The notes beneath the pieces were generated by a model that was not told the DNA's origin, made no database searches, and worked only from the letters and a program-made list of their open reading frames with translations. This document shows positions 17,847 to 27,094 of a stretch of 64,000 bases of DNA, piece by piece. The DNA comes from an uncultured Lachnospiraceae bacterium (GTDB lineage: Bacteria; Bacillota; Clostridia; Lachnospirales; Lachnospiraceae), in NCBI GenBank assembly GCA_910587635.1, contig CAJUNB010000024.1, forward strand, positions 62,001 to 126,000, read 5' to 3'. Position 1 is the stretch's first letter, and the number at the start of each line of letters is the position of its first letter. Made by a program: the position numbers and the translations under genes.

Positions 17847-19409
17847 ATGAGTGAGATACTGAGAGTAGAGCATGTGGTAAAAGTATACGGCAACGGGGTA
17901 ATGGCCAATAAGGACATTAATTTTTCTGCAGATAGAGGAGAAATACATGCCATTTGCGGTGAAAATGGCGCAGGAAAATCCACGTTGATGAAAATGCTTT
18001 ATGGCATAGAACAGCCCAGTGAAGGAAGCATTTATGTAAAAGGGGAAAAAGTAGAGCTCACATCTTCTGCAAAGGCCATCAAAAAGGGAATCGGGATGGT
18101 ACATCAGCACTTTATGCTCGTTCCGTCCCTGACAGTTGCAGAGAACGTAGTTCTTGGTGTGGAGCCAAAGAAGGGGCTGCGGTTTCATAAAGAAGAGGCC
18201 ATCCGTATGACCCAGGAGATTGCAGATAAATATAATCTGCCTGTACCTGCTGAGGAAAAGGTGGAAAATATTACAGTTGGGCTGAAACAGAGGGTGGAAA
18301 TTATAAAAGCACTGTTAAAGGGTGCAGAGATCCTGATTCTGGATGAGCCTACTACGGTACTGACGCCACAGGAGACAGAAGAGTTGTTTAAGCAGCTCAA
18401 AAATCTGAAAAAAGAAGGACATACGATCTTATTTATTTCCCACAAACTGTATGAAGTGAAGGCTCTGTGTGACAAAGTGACGATTATGCGCAGCGGTAAA
18501 ATGATCGGGACAAGAAATGTATCAGAAGTGACGGAAGCGGATATTTCCCGGATGATGGTAGGGAGAGATGTGGTGGAAGTCATTGAGAAAGAAAAAGCCT
18601 CTCCCGGAGAAACGATTCTTTCTGTGAAAGGGCTTGTGAGCAAAAATTCCGTGGGCAAAAAGATGCTGGATGGTGTAAGCCTGAAAGTAAGAAAAGGGGA
18701 GATACTCGGTCTGGCAGGCGTGGAAGGAAACGGTCAGCATGATCTTCTGGAAGCGATTGCGGGGATGGCGGAAATCACAGACGGAAAGATAGAGATGGAA
18801 GGTAAGGATATTACAGGACATTCTATCAGGGAAATCAGAGCTGCGGGAATCTCACATATTCCTGAAGATCGTATGATAACAGGAACGGCAAAGCGTATGA
18901 GTATCCGTGAAAATCTGCTGGCCGGCAGACACCGGAAAAAAGATTACACGGGAAAATTGTTATTGAAACAGGACAAAGTCACGGCAGATGCAGACGAGTT
19001 GATTACGGAATATCTGGTAAAATGCAGCAATCAACAGCAGGAAGTGGGTATGCTGTCGGGAGGAAATATACAGAAAGTAGTAGTAGCCAGAGAATTTTCC
19101 AATGAGCCTCATCTCATACTGATAGATCAGCCCACGAGAGGAATTGATATCGGTGCAGCTGAGTTTATCAGAAAAAGGCTGATACAGCTTCGGGATGAGG
19201 GGAAGGCGGTGCTGTTAAATTCGGCGGATTTAAACGAGGTACTTGGGCTTTCTGATTCTCTGGCAGTCTTCTGCAACGGCAAAATTGCCGGATATTTTGA
19301 AGATGCCAGTCAGTTGACAGAAGAAGAGCTCGGTTTGTATATGCTTGGTGTGAAGAAACAGGATGCAGAAGAGATAGAAAGGAAATTTCATGAGTGCGGA
19401 GAAAAATAA
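17847..19409 (+). CDS. ABC importer ATPase with two nucleotide-binding domains (NupO/YufO type)
   Basis: Energises the BMP importer. It is a tandem ATPase like RbsA or NupO. The first domain has Walker A GENGAGKST near residue 40, VHQHFMLVPSLTVAENV, and Walker B LILDEPTTVLTP. Its signature is changed to ITVGLKQRVEI. The second domain has GVEGNGQHDLLEAI in place of a standard Walker A, MLSGGNIQKVVVARE as signature and LILIDQPTRGIDIG. This asymmetry is usual for the group. Length of 520 aa fits. The final codons overlap the next permease by 20 nt. Confidence 0.93.
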   Translation: MSEILRVEHVVKVYGNGVMANKDINFSADRGEIHAICGENGAGKSTLMKMLYGIEQPSEGSIYVKGEKVELTSSAKAIKKGIGMVHQHFMLVPSLTVAENVVLGVEPKKGLRFHKEEAIRMTQEIADKYNLPVPAEEKVENITVGLKQRVEIIKALLKGAEILILDEPTTVLTPQETEELFKQLKNLKKEGHTILFISHKLYEVKALCDKVTIMRSGKMIGTRNVSEVTEADISRMMVGRDVVEVIEKEKASPGETILSVKGLVSKNSVGKKMLDGVSLKVRKGEILGLAGVEGNGQHDLLEAIAGMAEITDGKIEMEGKDITGHSIREIRAAGISHIPEDRMITGTAKRMSIRENLLAGRHRKKDYTGKLLLKQDKVTADADELITEYLVKCSNQQQEVGMLSGGNIQKVVVAREFSNEPHLILIDQPTRGIDIGAAEFIRKRLIQLRDEGKAVLLNSADLNEVLGLSDSLAVFCNGKIAGYFEDASQLTEEELGLYMLGVKKQDAEEIERKFHECGEK

Positions 19410-20520
19410 AAGTAAGATGAAATCTGGCGGGTTATTTCGTAAGACAGCCATGACGCAGGAAGCGCTGAATCAGAGGTTTTCCGTCCTGAGAACGACACTG
19501 GCTATCGGTGTGGGTATCCTGCTCTCTGTCATTATTATTGCATTTGTCAGTGACGATCCCTTGCTTTCTATAAAATATCTGACGGTGGGACCGCTGATGA
19601 ATCTCAACAATTTTTACAGTCTGGTGACAATGTGGATTCCTCTTGTGATTACGGGACTCGCAGTGTGTATTATGTTTAATGCAAATCAGTTTAACCTGTT
19701 TGCGGAAGGTGCTTTTTTCTTTGGCGGCGTGGTGGGTACAGCAGTGGCATTGTCTCTGAATCTGCCTCCTGTTATCCATCCCATCGTGTGTATTTTAGCA
19801 GCGGCGGTGGTCTGTGGATTGATCGGTGCGATTCCGGCTTTGATGAGGTATAAGCTGGGGGCATCGGAGATGGTGGCGTCCCTGTTGCTGAACTATGCGT
19901 GCCTGCAGCTTGGTATGTTCATTATCAGCTATTTTTTCAGAGATTCCGATGCGGGAAGTGTTGTATCGGCGAAGTTGCCGGACAGTGCAAAGCTGGGGGA
20001 ACTTATCCGCAGAAGTAATATTCATGCAGGATTTTTTGTAGCTATTTTTCTGACAGTAGTGGTCTATTATTTTCTGTTCCACACCCGTTGGGGATTTGAG
20101 ATCAGGCTGACAGGGCAGAACGGGAATTTTGCCAAATATGTAGGCGTAAATACTGGATTTGTCATTGTTTTTTCACAGATATTGGGTGGCGCTCTGGCAG
20201 GTGGCGCAGGTGCTATGGAGGTGCTGGGTACATATAACAGATTTTCCTGGACTGCTCTTACCAACCATGGCTGGGATGGAGTGACCCTTACGATACTGGC
20301 AAACAAGAATCCGAAGTATATACCGCTGGCAGCGCTGTTTCTGGCGTATCTGCGCAAAGGTGCAGACCTGATGTCCATGAAGGCGGACATGCAGACAGAT
20401 TTTGTGTCTGTAATTCAGGCAGTGATTCTTGTATTCTTACTGGCAGAACAGTTCCTTGCCGGATACAGGCAGAAAAAAACTTACGAGCTCAGTAAGAGAT
20501 TAGAAGAAGCCAAAGCATAA
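19390..20520 (+). CDS. ABC importer permease (NupP/YufP type)
   Basis: Integral membrane subunit of the BMP importer, of the branched-chain amino acid/ribose permease superfamily. It shows roughly eight to ten hydrophobic segments after a basic N-terminus of about 30 residues. The loop KLGASEMVASLLLNYACLQL corresponds to the ATPase-coupling region. AAAGGA precedes the ATG, which lies inside the ATPase gene. It pairs with the next permease, as two different permeases are standard for Nup-type systems. Confidence 0.92.
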   Translation: MSAEKNKSKMKSGGLFRKTAMTQEALNQRFSVLRTTLAIGVGILLSVIIIAFVSDDPLLSIKYLTVGPLMNLNNFYSLVTMWIPLVITGLAVCIMFNANQFNLFAEGAFFFGGVVGTAVALSLNLPPVIHPIVCILAAAVVCGLIGAIPALMRYKLGASEMVASLLLNYACLQLGMFIISYFFRDSDAGSVVSAKLPDSAKLGELIRRSNIHAGFFVAIFLTVVVYYFLFHTRWGFEIRLTGQNGNFAKYVGVNTGFVIVFSQILGGALAGGAGAMEVLGTYNRFSWTALTNHGWDGVTLTILANKNPKYIPLAALFLAYLRKGADLMSMKADMQTDFVSVIQAVILVFLLAEQFLAGYRQKKTYELSKRLEEAKA

Positions 20521-20536
20521 AAGGGAGGGTGTAAAG

Positions 20537-21460
20537 TTGGATAATATATTGGATTTAATATTTAGTGTTTCCTTTGTTTTCTCGGTATTGCGGCTGACGA
20601 CTCCCATTTTATTTGCGGCTTTGAGTTCTGTCATATCAGAACGGGCAGGGATCGGAAATATTACGATGGAAGGGACAATGCTGATTTCGGCTTTTACAGG
20701 AGTGGTGGTCTCAGCCTGGACAGGAAGTGCCTGGATTGGATTTCTGGCGGCAGTGGTGATCGGCGGACTGACAGGCTGGCTTTTGTCCTATATCATTTTT
20801 AAACTTGTGGTAAATGACATATTAGCAGGAACTGCTGTCAATCTGATCGGCAGTGGCGGGACGGTTTTCTTTCTGTTTGCCCTCACCGGTGTGAGAGGAA
20901 TTTCCACTTCTCTGAGCAGCAAGGTGATGCCGTCAGTGGATATTCCGGTGATCAAAGATATCCCGATTTTGGGAGAAATGATATCGGGACACAATCTGCT
21001 CACGTATCTGTCTTTTGTAGCCGTATTTATCATCTGGTATCTGCTCTTTAAGACAAGTACGGGTCTGAGAATCCGGGCGGTGGGTGAGAATCCGGGCGCA
21101 GCAGAGTCAGTGGGAATTAACGTATATAAAACAAAGACAATCGCTCTTGTTATTGCAGGAGTCCTGTCGGGAATCGGTGGCGCCTATATGTCCATGGGAT
21201 ATGTTTCCTGGTTTGTCAAAGATATAACGGCAGGCAGAGGCTGGATCGGTATTGCGGCGGCAGCTATGAGCGGACAGCATCCGGTGCTGGCAATGGTGGC
21301 ATCTATACTTTTCGGTATTGCGGATGCAGTGGCAAATACACTGCAGACGATCAATCTGCCGTCCCAGCTTGTATTGATGATACCGTATGTAGTGACACTT
21401 TTGGCAATGAGTCTGTATGCTTATATTGATTTGAAGCGGAAAAAAAGGAGCAGTTTTTAA
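20537..21460 (+). CDS. ABC importer permease (NupQ/YufQ type)
   Basis: Second membrane subunit of the importer. The first hydrophobic helices include TTPILFAALSSVISERAGIG, NITMEGTMLISAF is a hallmark of this permease class, and RAVGENPGAAESVGINVYKTK marks the cytoplasmic coupling loop. Length of 307 aa is usual. The start is TTG 20537 with GGAGGG about 7 nt upstream. The stop is directly followed by the GH3 start (21461), with its ribosome site inside this gene, so coupling to the glycosidase is tight. Confidence 0.92.
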   Translation: MDNILDLIFSVSFVFSVLRLTTPILFAALSSVISERAGIGNITMEGTMLISAFTGVVVSAWTGSAWIGFLAAVVIGGLTGWLLSYIIFKLVVNDILAGTAVNLIGSGGTVFFLFALTGVRGISTSLSSKVMPSVDIPVIKDIPILGEMISGHNLLTYLSFVAVFIIWYLLFKTSTGLRIRAVGENPGAAESVGINVYKTKTIALVIAGVLSGIGGAYMSMGYVSWFVKDITAGRGWIGIAAAAMSGQHPVLAMVASILFGIADAVANTLQTINLPSQLVLMIPYVVTLLAMSLYAYIDLKRKKRSSF

Positions 21461-24157
21461 ATGAATAGATTTGACAATAAAAGGGTGCTGGAAATGATAG
21501 AAAAGATGGACATAGAGGAAAAACTTCTCTGTGTCCACGGACAGCTCTGGGACCCCTATCGTGCCAATCAGGCGGGGTTTGTAAGAGGAAATAAGCGGCT
21601 TGGTATTCCTGATTTTTTCATTGCGGATGGAGAGAGCGGCGTAAATATCAGCTTCCGAACAACGGCGTTTCCTTCGAAAGTGTGTCTGGCCGCTACCTTT
21701 GACAGAGAGGCGGCGTTTCAGTATGGACAGGCGCTGGGAAGGGAGGCAAAGGCAGCAGGCATTCATCTTCTGCTGACGCCCCGGGTCAATATTGCCAGGG
21801 ATCCGGTGTCTGTGAAGGGCGTGAGCAACGGAGGCAATTATCAGACATACGGGGAAGACCCGATCCTGAACGGCGAAATGGGAGCGCAGGAGGCTCTGGG
21901 TATCCAGGATAAGCATCAGGCCCTTGCCAATTTAAAGCAGATGTACGGTTCCAGCAATGGGACGGCTCAGGGCGCCGGAAATTGTCTGATAGACGAACAG
22001 ACAAAAAATGAACTCTATATACGGCCCTATGAGATCGCACTGAAGGCGGGCGTTGCCAGCGCCATGACAAATTATAATCAGGTAAATGGAAAGTGGACTT
22101 ACGAGGATGCCTGGTTGGTGGAGGAATGCGCCCGGAAGAAATGGGGATTCCAGGGATTTGTATTTGATGACTGGTATTGCCTCTATGATCCCAATGCCAT
22201 CAGACATGGCGTGACACTGGAGATGCCGGGAGATGATTATTACGATGAAGGAAGCGAAAATTCCTGTTATGGGAAAAGGCTGTTGGAAGCGATACAGGAT
22301 GAAAGTCAGCCGGTGACAGAGGCAGATCTGGACCGGGCGGTCTACTACTATCTGGATACGCTGGACCGGTTTGGTATGCTGGATGAAGCGCAGAGAATCC
22401 CGGGCAATATCGATGAAGAGACAAAGAAACACAGCATTGGAGTGTGCCGGGAAGTGGCAGGAAAAGGCGCAGTGTTGTTAAAAAATGAAGAAGAAATTCT
22501 GCCCATCTCCTTTACCGGAAAAAAAGTGGCTGTCATCGGGCCGGGGGGCGCAAAGCAGGTCATGGCTACTTTTAAGGAGTCTCCCTATGGTTTCCCGGAC
22601 AGAAAAGACAGTGTCTATCATATTTTAAAAGAAAAATATGGAGATTCTGTCTCGTATGCACCAGGTATTGATCTGGACGGTGAGGTGGTCCCGGAGGAAT
22701 GCCTGCGGCCGGAACGGGACGGAGAAGAAAGAGGCTTAAAGCGTTATGTGGGAAGATTTACTTATGAGACACTGAGCAACGGCGACCTGGAGAGCTTTCC
22801 GATCAGCGAGACGTATGAACTGGACAGAGCGGTAAATCACCAGGGAGAGGCGGCTCTGCCGGCTCTGGCGAGAGAGCAGCGGAGGGGATTTTTTAAAGAG
22901 ACGCCAAAGGAATACTATATGTGGCATGGATGGCTGTGCCCGAAGGAAACTGGTATTTATCGGCTCAGTCTGCAAAGTAAGTTCCCGGATGTGGATGCTT
23001 TTGAAAAAAATAAAGTGGAGAACGGCGATCTGTCCATCGCCACATCGGGCAATCTGTATATCAGAAGGACGTCCGATACGGCTTCTATGGAACGTATCGG
23101 TATCGGAACGAGGATTTCCGCCAATGGTATCGCGGACCCGTTTTCGGAAGTGGTAACCTGTAAGGACGGATGGAACAATGCGGGGGGCTATGTCCATCTG
23201 GAGGCTGGAGAGCAGTATGAAATCTACTTTAACCACACCTGTGTCTATCTGGAGCCTTTGGAAGTGCGTCTGGCGTGGACAACGCCGTCTATGGCGAGAC
23301 GGGCTTTGCAAGAGGCCCAGGAGAAGGCAAAAGCGGCGGATATCGCTCTCATATTTGCCTATCATCAGAGCGTCAATGAGACGATGCGGCTGGAAACAGG
23401 TCAGGACGAGCTGATTGAAAAAGTGGCAAAGAGCAGTCAAAATACCGTAGTCGTATTGAACACGGGCGACCCGGTGGAAATGCCATGGAGGGATGCTGTA
23501 AAGGGTATTCTGGAACTGTGGTTTTCCGGTCAGGAAGGAGCCCTTGCGGCCTATGATGTGCTGTCAGGCGCGGTGAATCCGGCGGGAAGGCTTCCGGTTA
23601 CTTTCCCGGAGAAACTGGAGGATCTGGCGGCAAGAGACAAAGAACATCCAGAGCGCTATGCACCGGCCGGGCGAATCAGTGAAAAAGATGCAGTTCATCC
23701 CAATACGGCGAATTTCACAGAAGGACTGCTAAACGGTTATCGCTGGTTTGACGAGACCGGTAAGAAGCCTCTGTATCCGTTCGGTTTTGGCTTAAGTTAT
23801 ACGGAGTTTGCCTATTCGGATATGGAAGTGCAGAGTCGGGAGAATGGATGGCAGGTGAGCTGCGCAGTTCAGAATATCGGGCAAAGAGACGGAGAAGAAG
23901 TGGTACAGGTATATCTGGGCAGGCCGGAAAATGTCCCGGAGGGAGTATTGACGGCGCCGAAAGTATTGATAGACTTTAAAAGAATATCTGTAAAATCGGG
24001 CGAAACAAAAAAAGTTACGTTTATGATTGAGGAATACTATACCAGGTATTTCGACGTGAAGAGCAGAGAGTATCGATCATTTACAGGCAGCAGAGAAATT
24101 ATGATAGGTGCCTCTTGCACGGATATCCGTTTGAGAGATCTGGTGAAAGGAGCTTGA
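21461..24157 (+). CDS. Glycoside hydrolase family 3 beta-glycosidase with PA14-like insert, cytoplasmic
   Basis: Predicted retaining beta-glycosidase. The N-terminal GH3 barrel has LGIPDFFIADGESGVN and LLLTPRVNIARDP, and the nucleophile is expected in GFVFDDWY at about Asp237 (family pattern SDW, here DDW). The second GH3 domain starts near residue 340. A region of about 425-600 with YYMWHGWLCPKETGIYRLSL resembles an inserted PA14 sugar-binding domain. A fibronectin-III-like end follows (GEEVVQVYLG...). There is no signal peptide, so it acts on imported material. It is joined to the importer genes with no gap and followed by rbsD after 4 nt. The glycone and aglycone cannot be read from sequence; glucosidase, xylosidase or arabinosidase activity are all possible. 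Confidence 0.9.
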   Translation: MNRFDNKRVLEMIEKMDIEEKLLCVHGQLWDPYRANQAGFVRGNKRLGIPDFFIADGESGVNISFRTTAFPSKVCLAATFDREAAFQYGQALGREAKAAGIHLLLTPRVNIARDPVSVKGVSNGGNYQTYGEDPILNGEMGAQEALGIQDKHQALANLKQMYGSSNGTAQGAGNCLIDEQTKNELYIRPYEIALKAGVASAMTNYNQVNGKWTYEDAWLVEECARKKWGFQGFVFDDWYCLYDPNAIRHGVTLEMPGDDYYDEGSENSCYGKRLLEAIQDESQPVTEADLDRAVYYYLDTLDRFGMLDEAQRIPGNIDEETKKHSIGVCREVAGKGAVLLKNEEEILPISFTGKKVAVIGPGGAKQVMATFKESPYGFPDRKDSVYHILKEKYGDSVSYAPGIDLDGEVVPEECLRPERDGEERGLKRYVGRFTYETLSNGDLESFPISETYELDRAVNHQGEAALPALAREQRRGFFKETPKEYYMWHGWLCPKETGIYRLSLQSKFPDVDAFEKNKVENGDLSIATSGNLYIRRTSDTASMERIGIGTRISANGIADPFSEVVTCKDGWNNAGGYVHLEAGEQYEIYFNHTCVYLEPLEVRLAWTTPSMARRALQEAQEKAKAADIALIFAYHQSVNETMRLETGQDELIEKVAKSSQNTVVVLNTGDPVEMPWRDAVKGILELWFSGQEGALAAYDVLSGAVNPAGRLPVTFPEKLEDLAARDKEHPERYAPAGRISEKDAVHPNTANFTEGLLNGYRWFDETGKKPLYPFGFGLSYTEFAYSDMEVQSRENGWQVSCAVQNIGQRDGEEVVQVYLGRPENVPEGVLTAPKVLIDFKRISVKSGETKKVTFMIEEYYTRYFDVKSREYRSFTGSREIMIGASCTDIRLRDLVKGA

Positions 24158-24161
24158 AAAA

Positions 24162-24560
24162 ATGAAAAAAGCAGGAATGATTCATGGGGAACTGATGAAA
24201 AGAATTGCTCTTTTGGGGCATAAAGATCTGTTTATGATAGGAGATGCCGGTATGCCCATTCCCCAGGGGGTAGAGGTGATCGATCTGGCTCTTTGTAAAG
24301 GTGTTCCCACATTTACACAGGTATTGGATGCTGTGCTGGAAGAGAGTGTTGTAGAGTATTATTATGTGGCGGAGGAAATCGTAACTGCCAATCCTGGTAT
24401 CTATCAGTACATACAGGAAAAACTGCCGGATGTAGCGCATGAAAAAATGCCTCACGATAACTTAAAAGAGTTTTCGGGGAAGTGTAAATTTGCTATTCGT
24501 ACGGGAGAGTATTCTCCGTATCCCAATGTGATTTTGAGAGCGGGGGTAGCGTTTTCGTAG
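24162..24560 (+). CDS. rbsD: D-ribose pyranase (ribose mutarotase)
   Basis: Interconverts pyranose and furanose forms of ribose, normally so that ribokinase can use imported ribose. MKKAGMIHGELMKRIALLGH has the catalytic His at position 20, followed by IGDAGMPIP and a C-terminal IRTGEYSPYPNVIL, which are diagnostic. Length of 132 aa is typical. GAAAGGAG precedes the ATG. It ends an importer-GH3 operon that has no ribokinase or nucleosidase in view. A ribose-like product may come from the imported compound, or the enzyme may act on a related sugar. Confidence 0.93.
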   Translation: MKKAGMIHGELMKRIALLGHKDLFMIGDAGMPIPQGVEVIDLALCKGVPTFTQVLDAVLEESVVEYYYVAEEIVTANPGIYQYIQEKLPDVAHEKMPHDNLKEFSGKCKFAIRTGEYSPYPNVILRAGVAFS

Positions 24561-24615
24561 AAAAATAGAATTATGGCAGTGAAAAAGAATTAAAATCAAA
24601 GAATTTAAGTCAAAA

Positions 24616-24645
24616 GGCCCACCGGGAGAGCTCCGGTGGGCTTTC
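24616..24645. terminator. Terminator between rbsD and the epimerase gene
   Basis: AGCCCACCGG-type arms (GCCCACCGG against CCGGTGGGC) with a short loop, then CTTTCGTTTT on the plus strand. It lies between convergent genes. Confidence 0.8.
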
Positions 24646-24648
24646 GTT

Positions 24649-25647
24649 TTATCGTCTGAAGCTTTCCCGAAAGGCCAGCACTTTGGCGATGATATCGTCT
24701 TCCCAAGTAGAACTGGAAGAGTCGGGTATCGTCCCTCTCTCTTTCATACCCCGGAAGGACATTTCCAGACTGTCTTCCAGAGAGATTTCAGGACGCCAGT
24801 TCGGGACGTGTCGTTTCAGCTTTTGGTTGGAGACATAAGTGTGCTGTCCGAATATTTCATAGGCCAGTACAAAGCGGTCCGGGTCGATGGACATCATATG
24901 GGTGAGGGAGAGTGGAATCAGCTCTACCTGATGCCCCAGGACATCCATGGCAGCCTGATGGAACTGTCTCCAGGTAGTATAGCCGTCGGGGGCGATGTTG
25001 TAGATCTGTCCCAGGCAGGCAGCGTTATCCATGACGCTGACAAAAGCATTGGCAGTGTCTTTGGTGTGCATATATTGATGAAGAATATTGCCGTCTGCAC
25101 AGATCAGGATGGGTTTATCTTTCAGAACTCTGTCAATCCAGGTATGTTCCGTGGCAAAACTGCGCAGGACGCCGCTCATGCCGCTGAAAGAAGTACAGGG
25201 TTTCATAATGGTGACTGGGAATCCGTCTTTTTTCCAGGCTTCCAGGTACGCTTCATCTGCTTTTTGCTTCTGGATACCGTAGTCTGTCCAGGGGGAATAG
25301 GGGTCAGATTCTTCCAGGGGATAGCGGGTAAAATCTTTTCCGTAGGTACATACGGTGGAAGCCACGATAAGCTGTTTTACACCGGCAAAGGCTTCCAGAC
25401 CGGCCTTTGCGTGCTGCGGCGTAAAGGAAGTCATTTCAAAGACGATATCGGGCCGAAGCTGTTTCATCACTTCTATAAATTGCTTTGTATCGGAGCGATC
25501 TCCACGAATATATCGAACAGAGGACGGATGAATGGATACGGGCTGCCGTCCATAACCAATGATTTCGTGTCCCTGTGTCTGACGAAGAAGTTCTCTTACA
25601 ATATGGGCTCCGATGTTTCCGTTGCTTCCCGTGACAAGTATTTTCAT
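24649..25647 (-). CDS. NAD-dependent epimerase/dehydratase (extended SDR)
   Basis: Predicted nucleotide-sugar or sugar epimerase/reductase of unknown substrate. The N-terminus MKILVTGSNGNIGAHIVREL holds the TGxxGxxG cofactor loop. The catalytic Tyr-x3-Lys is in DYGIQKQKAD near residue 147. AHAKAGLEAF-type and IYNIAPDGYTTWRQF segments agree with an extended SDR. Length of 332 aa is usual. GGAGGAAGG precedes the ATG. It is transcribed divergently from the LacI gene at 25797, and both promoters have TTATCGATAA-like sites, so it probably belongs to the same sugar regulon. A UDP-glucose 4-epimerase role is not specifically supported. Confidence 0.85.
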   Translation of the reverse strand: MKILVTGSNGNIGAHIVRELLRQTQGHEIIGYGRQPVSIHPSSVRYIRGDRSDTKQFIEVMKQLRPDIVFEMTSFTPQHAKAGLEAFAGVKQLIVASTVCTYGKDFTRYPLEESDPYSPWTDYGIQKQKADEAYLEAWKKDGFPVTIMKPCTSFSGMSGVLRSFATEHTWIDRVLKDKPILICADGNILHQYMHTKDTANAFVSVMDNAACLGQIYNIAPDGYTTWRQFHQAAMDVLGHQVELIPLSLTHMMSIDPDRFVLAYEIFGQHTYVSNQKLKRHVPNWRPEISLEDSLEMSFRGMKERGTIPDSSSSTWEDDIIAKVLAFRESFRR

Positions 25648-25661
25648 GGCCTTCCTCCTGA

Positions 25662-25721
25662 TTATCGATAATTATTGATAAGAACTATAATAATTGTAGT
25701 AAAATAAATCGTAAATGTCAA
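25662..25721 (-). promoter_or_regulatory. Epimerase promoter with two adjacent operators
   Basis: On the minus strand TTGACA (25721-25716), a 17-nt spacer and TACAAT (25698-25693). Just downstream of the expected start lie TTATTGATAA (25672-25681) and TTATCGATAA (25662-25671), back to back. The second is a perfect palindrome. Confidence 0.65.
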
Positions 25722-25729
25722 GAATGTGC

Positions 25730-25768
25730 TTGATGTTTCATCGGAAAAATTGTAAGATATATCGATAA
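25730..25768 (+). promoter_or_regulatory. LacI-gene promoter with operator
   Basis: TTGATG (25730-25735), a 17-nt spacer and TAAGAT (25753-25758), followed at once by ATATCGATAA (25759-25768). The arrangement suggests autoregulation. Confidence 0.55.
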
Positions 25769-25796
25769 GAAATATGTTGGGGGAAGGATTTTCTAT

Positions 25797-26783
25797 ATGG
25801 CAAAGATAAAAGATATAGCAAAGAAAATGAATTTGAGTGTCAGTACAGTATACAAGGCGTTCAATGGCGCCGCAGATATCAATGAAGAAACGAGGAAAAA
25901 TATCTATAAGACGGCTCAGGAAATGGGATATATACCGGTCGGCAGCCATCTAAAAGCAGAAATGAAGCGGGTCTGCGTTTTCCTCAGCCATATGGAACGC
26001 CCTCATGTGACGATGTTTTCTTATGAAATTGTATTGGCGTTTCGACGGGAAGCCATGAAATATGGGTATGAAGTCGTGATCAAAGAGCTGGAAGATGAAA
26101 AGTCACTGCATTTGAATCAGATTGTCCGTGATAATAAATTTGACGGATGTATGGTTGTTGGCATTAACACGGAAAATTTTTATTATAAACAGCTGGAAAC
26201 AGTGGATTTTCCCTGTGTCCTGATCGATAATTATGTGGACAATCCCTGTATCAGCTGTCTTTCCGCGGACAATTTTCTCGGAATGATGCTGATTGCAGAC
26301 CTTCTTCTGAAAGCGGGACATGAAAAAATAGGATTTATTAACGGGGAATATGACAGTATAACGAGCAAGGAGAGATTAGCCAGCTTTGTAGGAGAGCTGA
26401 CAAGACAAAATCATCATTTCGATCCGAGCCTTGTGTTTAACGGTGATTTCAGCGAGCAGTCAGGAGCGGAGGGGGCGGAAGAGCTGCTGAAAAAAGGAGT
26501 GAGCGCTATTTGCTGTGCCAGCGATTCCATGGCTGTGGGAGCGATACGCAGACTCGGCAGCCTGGGCGTGCGTGTGCCGGAGGATGTGAGTATTACAGGA
26601 TTTGACGATATCCAGCTTGCGGACTATATTGTGCCGCGGCTGACGACTGTCCACATCGATACGAACGGAATGGGCGCCAGAGCGTTTGATTGTTTGTTGG
26701 ATATTATGGAGGGAGGCACGGGTATCAAAATTTTGGAAAAGCCCAGACTGATGGAAAGGGATTCCGTTGCATCGTTGATGTAG
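25797..26783 (+). CDS. LacI-family regulator of the GH65/PGM sugar island
   Basis: Predicted repressor. The N-terminal MAKIKDIAKKMNLSVSTVYK is a LacI-type helix-turn-helix, with TVYKAFNG in place of the usual TVSRVLN in the recognition helix. The ligand domain has MERPHVTMFSYEIVLAFRRE, GCMVVGINTENF, ICCASDSMAVGAIRRLG and VSITGFDDIQLADYIVP, as in GalR/LacI proteins. Length of 328 aa is typical. The ATG has GGGGGAAGG upstream. TTATCGATAA-like sites in its own promoter, the divergent epimerase promoter and the 27.1 kb operon promoter define a plausible local regulon. The inducer may be a disaccharide or a sugar phosphate. Confidence 0.9.
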   Translation: MAKIKDIAKKMNLSVSTVYKAFNGAADINEETRKNIYKTAQEMGYIPVGSHLKAEMKRVCVFLSHMERPHVTMFSYEIVLAFRREAMKYGYEVVIKELEDEKSLHLNQIVRDNKFDGCMVVGINTENFYYKQLETVDFPCVLIDNYVDNPCISCLSADNFLGMMLIADLLLKAGHEKIGFINGEYDSITSKERLASFVGELTRQNHHFDPSLVFNGDFSEQSGAEGAEELLKKGVSAICCASDSMAVGAIRRLGSLGVRVPEDVSITGFDDIQLADYIVPRLTTVHIDTNGMGARAFDCLLDIMEGGTGIKILEKPRLMERDSVASLM

Positions 26784-26850
26784 TAGTTTGCTCGTTTGGC
26801 GGAGAGAGCGGTGAAAACAGAACGGAAATAAAATAGACGTAGATAAAAAT

Positions 26851-26892
26851 AGCCCATAAGGCAGATAATTCTGCTTTGCGGGCTGTTTTTTT
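26851..26892 (+). terminator. Terminator after the LacI gene
   Basis: AGCCC...GGGCT outer arms and GCAGA/TCTGC inner arms, followed by a run of seven T. Confidence 0.8.
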
Positions 26893-26998
26893 ACGCACGG
26901 GGACGCATAGAGGAATGTGCTTTTTGTGCAGTGAGCGCTCCGCGCGGCGATTGGGGAAAAATAAATCTTCTCCCAATCGATTCGTATAGGAAATTTCT
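26890..26998 (+). repeat. Possible diverged copy B of the intergenic repeat
   Basis: The stretch has AGAGGAAT, a TGC...GTGCA pair, CGCTC and GCGCGGCGA in the same order as the reverse strand of copy A. It then has CGATTGGG/CCCAATCG arms and TATAGGAAATTTC (26985-26997). Only half of the TATAGGAAATT palindrome is present, so kinship is tentative. The rest of the 311-bp gap before the next gene holds the LacI terminator and the operon promoter. Confidence 0.4.
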
Positions 26999-27020
26999 CA
27001 CAACTATCTATAAAAAAAAA

Positions 27021-27063
27021 ATATCGATAAAATATTGACAAATTATCGAAAAAGATATAAGAT
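27021..27063 (+). promoter_or_regulatory. Promoter and operators of the PGM-deoC-GH65 operon
   Basis: TTGACA (27035-27040), a 17-nt spacer and TAAGAT (27058-27063), the same -10 as the LacI gene. ATATCGATAA (27021-27030) lies just upstream of the -35, and TTATCGAAAA (27043-27052) lies between the two promoter boxes. Confidence 0.6.
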
Positions 27064-27094
27064 AGGACTATGAAGAGTGGAAGAGGTGTACAAA

